Source: B18-G2 sp964432835 (GTDB lineage: Archaea > Thermoplasmatota > E2 > DHVEG-1 > B18-G2). From it: a DNA stretch of 7,487 nt. Below, in pieces: positions 5,451-7,487 of the stretch (positions within the stretch are counted from its first letter, which is position 1; each line of letters begins with the position of its first letter). Location of the stretch: assembly GCA_964432835.1 (NCBI GenBank), contig CAYSPA010000056.1:1-7487 (forward strand). The letters run 5' to 3'. The notes below the pieces were generated by a model. That model was not told the DNA's origin, searched no databases, and worked only from the letters and a program-made list of their open reading frames with translations. Both the position numbers and the translations under genes were made by a program.

Positions 5451-7366
5451 TAAATATCAAGATTCATAACCTCTCTCGCGTGCTCTTTTATGAATTCCTT
5501 CCTTGGTTCCACCCTTTCTCCCATGAGAATGGTGAAAAGCTCGTCCGCTTTTATTGCATCCTCTATGGTTACCTTAATTATCTTCCTCCTTTTTGGATCC
5601 ATGGTTGTTTCCCAGAGCTGCTCCGGATTCATTTCTCCAAGACCCTTGTACCTCTGTATCACTACACCTTTTTCTCCGAGGAGTTTGAGTTTTTCCTCCT
5701 TTTCCTTTTCGGAGTATGCATATTCAACTCTCTTTCCCTTACTCAGCTTGTAGAGAGGTGGCTGTGCTATATAGAGATAGCCCTCCTCTATGAGTTCCCT
5801 CATGTATCTGAAGAAGAAGGTGAGAAGAAGGATTCTGATGTGTGCTCCATCAACATCCGCATCGGTCATGAGTATTATCCTGTGATATCTGGCGTTTGAT
5901 ATATCAAAATCGTCTCCTATTCCAGTACCTATCGCCGAGATCAAAGCCAGAATCTCCACATTTTTAAGCATCTTATCCATTCTCGCCTTCTCCACATTCA
6001 GTATCTTCCCTCTCAGTGGAAGAATCGCCTGGAAGTTCTTGTCCCTCGCCTGCTTCGCAGACCCTCCAGCAGAATCTCCCTCCACTATGAAAAGCTCGGA
6101 TTTACTCGGGTCTTTGGATATGCAGTCGGCAAGTTTTCCGGGCAGAGAGGAGCTCTCAAGTAAACTTTTCCTTCTCGTTATCTCCCTCGCGCGCCTTGCC
6201 GCCTCCCTGGCTCTGTTTGCAAGGATCGCTTTCTCTATGATTTTTTTGGCTACGTCTGGATGCTCCTCAAAAAATTCGGAAAGTTTCTCGTAGGTTATTT
6301 TTTCTACAATCCCTTTCACTTCCGAGTTTCCCAGTTTTGTCTTGGTCTGTCCCTCAAACTGAGGATTTGGAACCTTACACGAGATTACGGCGGTCAGACC
6401 CTCTCTGACATCCTCCCCACTTAAAGAGAAGTCCTCCTTTTCAAAGAGTTTGTTCCTTTTCGCGTAATCGTTTATAACCCTGGTTAACGCTCCCTTAAAT
6501 CCGGAGAGATGAGTTCCCCCCTCGTGGGTGTTTATGTTGTTTACGAAAGTAAATATATTCTCTGTAAAGCCATCGGTATACTGTATAGCTATCTCCACCT
6601 CAACATCGACTCTTTTCGACTTTATGTAGATGGGTTCGTCGTGAAGGGTTTTCTTGTTTCTGTTTATGTGCTTGATGAACTCGATGAGTCCACCATCGAA
6701 CTTGAAGACGTCCATCTTGCCGGACCTATGATCGATCAGCTCTATCTTTATCCCCGCATTGAGAAAAGCAAGCTCCTTCAATCTTGCTGATATCGTATCG
6801 TAATCGAATTCTATCGTTTCGAAGATCTCATCATCTGGAAGAAATGTTATGGTTGTTCCCGTTTTTTCACTCCTTCCCACAACCTTCAGGGGAGTTACGG
6901 CTTTTCCCCTTTCATATCTCTGATAAAATTCCTTGCCATCTCTTCTTACCCTCACCTCAAGCCATCTCGATAAAGCATTTACAACCGATACGCCGACTCC
7001 ATGCAACCCGCCCGATACCTTGTAGACCTTTTTGTCGAATTTTCCACCGGCATGGAGAGTTGTCATTACAAGTTCCACTCCAGATTTTCCGTACTTTTCA
7101 TGAATTGATACTGGTATCCCTCTACCGTTATCTTCCACGGTTACAGAACCATCTTTGTTTATCATCACCCTTATGTGGTCGCAGAATCCCGCCAGGGCTT
7201 CATCTATGGAGTTATCGACGATCTCATAAACGAGATGATGGAGACCTCTCTCATCCGTACTCCCTATGTACATCGCTGGATTTTTTCTTACGGCCTCGAG
7301 CCCCTCGAGTACCTGAATAGCTTCAACATCGTACTTTTCAATCCCATAGTCCTTGCTTTCTGGCAT
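5450..7366 (-). CDS. gyrB: DNA gyrase subunit B
   Basis: GyrB supplies the ATPase and metal-binding halves of gyrase. At 638 residues it matches the shorter form without the large E. coli insertion. The GHKL ATPase domain shows EIVDNSIDEA (48-57) with Glu48 as the general base and Asn52 for Mg2+, VEDNGRGIP (77-85), the lid GGLHGVGVSVVNALS (119-133) and TGTTITF (169-175). The transducer carries QTK (340-342), which contacts the ATP gamma-phosphate. The TOPRIM domain has FIVEGDSAGGSA (426-437) with Glu429, PLRGKILNVEKA (450-461) and DADVDG (502-507). The C-terminal QRYKGLGEMNPEQLWETTMDP (571-591) is standard. Residues matching aminocoumarin contacts in E. coli (Asp73, Arg76, Arg136, Thr165) are conserved as Asp79, Arg82, Arg142 and Thr171. 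All catalytic residues are present, and it is the first gene of the operon. Confidence 0.97.
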   Translation of the reverse strand: MPESKDYGIEKYDVEAIQVLEGLEAVRKNPAMYIGSTDERGLHHLVYEIVDNSIDEALAGFCDHIRVMINKDGSVTVEDNGRGIPVSIHEKYGKSGVELVMTTLHAGGKFDKKVYKVSGGLHGVGVSVVNALSRWLEVRVRRDGKEFYQRYERGKAVTPLKVVGRSEKTGTTITFLPDDEIFETIEFDYDTISARLKELAFLNAGIKIELIDHRSGKMDVFKFDGGLIEFIKHINRNKKTLHDEPIYIKSKRVDVEVEIAIQYTDGFTENIFTFVNNINTHEGGTHLSGFKGALTRVINDYAKRNKLFEKEDFSLSGEDVREGLTAVISCKVPNPQFEGQTKTKLGNSEVKGIVEKITYEKLSEFFEEHPDVAKKIIEKAILANRAREAARRAREITRRKSLLESSSLPGKLADCISKDPSKSELFIVEGDSAGGSAKQARDKNFQAILPLRGKILNVEKARMDKMLKNVEILALISAIGTGIGDDFDISNARYHRIILMTDADVDGAHIRILLLTFFFRYMRELIEEGYLYIAQPPLYKLSKGKRVEYAYSEKEKEEKLKLLGEKGVVIQRYKGLGEMNPEQLWETTMDPKRRKIIKVTIEDAIKADELFTILMGERVEPRKEFIKEHAREVMNLDI

Positions 7367-7415
7367 ATCTCCACAAACCTAAAGAAGCGAGGGCAAAATC
7401 TAAATGGACTTTTCC

Positions 7416-7424
7416 CTAATAAAT
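7416..7424 (-). promoter_or_regulatory. candidate core promoter of gyrB (proximal)
   Basis: Read on the minus strand, the A/T-rich ATTTATTAG follows a purine-rich GGAGAAG that could be a BRE site. A start point near 7395 would give a leader of about 28 bases. AGG (7380-7378) and GGAG (7372-7369) precede the ATG, but their spacings of about 11 and 2 bases are not ideal. Confidence 0.4.
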
Positions 7425-7428
7425 CTTC

Positions 7429-7444
7429 TCCTGATTTGTCAGGA
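7429..7444. promoter_or_regulatory. inverted repeat upstream of gyrB, possible operator
   Basis: TCCTGA (7429-7434) and TCAGGA (7439-7444) form perfect 6-bp arms around a 4-base spacer. It lies between two candidate TATA boxes, which suits a dimeric regulator. The short arms could arise by chance, so this is tentative. Confidence 0.35.
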
Positions 7445-7458
7445 ACTTTCCTCTGGCG

Positions 7459-7466
7459 ATATTATA
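7459..7466 (-). promoter_or_regulatory. candidate core promoter of gyrB (distal)
   Basis: TATAATAT on the minus strand is the best TATA match in the upstream region. A start point about 26 bases downstream would fall near 7436, the centre of the inverted repeat at 7429-7444. The leader would then be about 70 bases. Confidence 0.4.
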
Positions 7467-7487
7467 GAAACTATCAACTTTTTGACT

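Noticed and set aside
6784..7320. 178-codon plus-strand frame opposite gyrB
   Set aside because: It lies wholly antisense to the conserved ATPase domain of gyrB. Its His/Leu/Pro-rich composition is that of a shadow frame.
7464..7474. ATAG-AAA-CTAT inverted repeat overlapping the distal gyrB TATA box
   Set aside because: Arms of four bases in an A/T-rich region are expected by chance.

Overview
The window looks like a piece of a euryarchaeal chromosome, probably from a thermophile. Dph5 (diphthamide synthesis) exists only in archaea and eukaryotes. Three genes have TATA-like boxes about 25 bases before their start codons with no ribosome binding site, which is the archaeal leaderless arrangement. 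Arg and Ile codons are rich in AGA/AGG and ATA. A bacterial-type DNA gyrase in this setting fits euryarchaeal groups that acquired gyrase (Archaeoglobi, methanogens and relatives, Thermoplasmata, haloarchaea). The lineage cannot be fixed further by reading alone.

Layout. Positions 1-165 hold a hairpin followed by a T-rich tract, ambiguous ends of neighbouring reading frames, and the promoter of the first complete gene. Positions 166-2959 carry five rightward genes: a stand-alone RAM (Lrp/AsnC ligand-binding) domain protein, diphthine synthase Dph5, a NOL1/NOP2/Sun RNA m5C methyltransferase, a PUA-like RNA-binding partner related to the C-terminus of RsmF, and a MazG-like nucleotide pyrophosphohydrolase with a four-cysteine tail. 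Positions 2960-3023 form a short convergent gap with a very GC-rich patch. Positions 3024-7366 carry a leftward gyrB-gyrA operon, and 7367-7487 is its promoter region.

How the genes fit together. The rightward block is mainly about translation. Dph5 modifies elongation factor 2, while the methyltransferase and its PUA partner probably act together on tRNA or rRNA. The MazG-like enzyme is coupled to them by a 35-base overlap and probably hydrolyses a nucleoside triphosphate. The first three genes each seem to have their own TATA box and start without a leader; the next two rely on Shine-Dalgarno sequences and are co-transcribed. The leftward operon encodes both subunits of the A2B2 gyrase, which introduces negative supercoils using ATP.

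I found no mobile element, CRISPR array, RNA gene or clearly new system. The points most worth a second look are a Gln at the GyrA quinolone-resistance position, a variant GyrA box, the split methyltransferase/PUA pair, and an inverted repeat in the gyrB promoter region.
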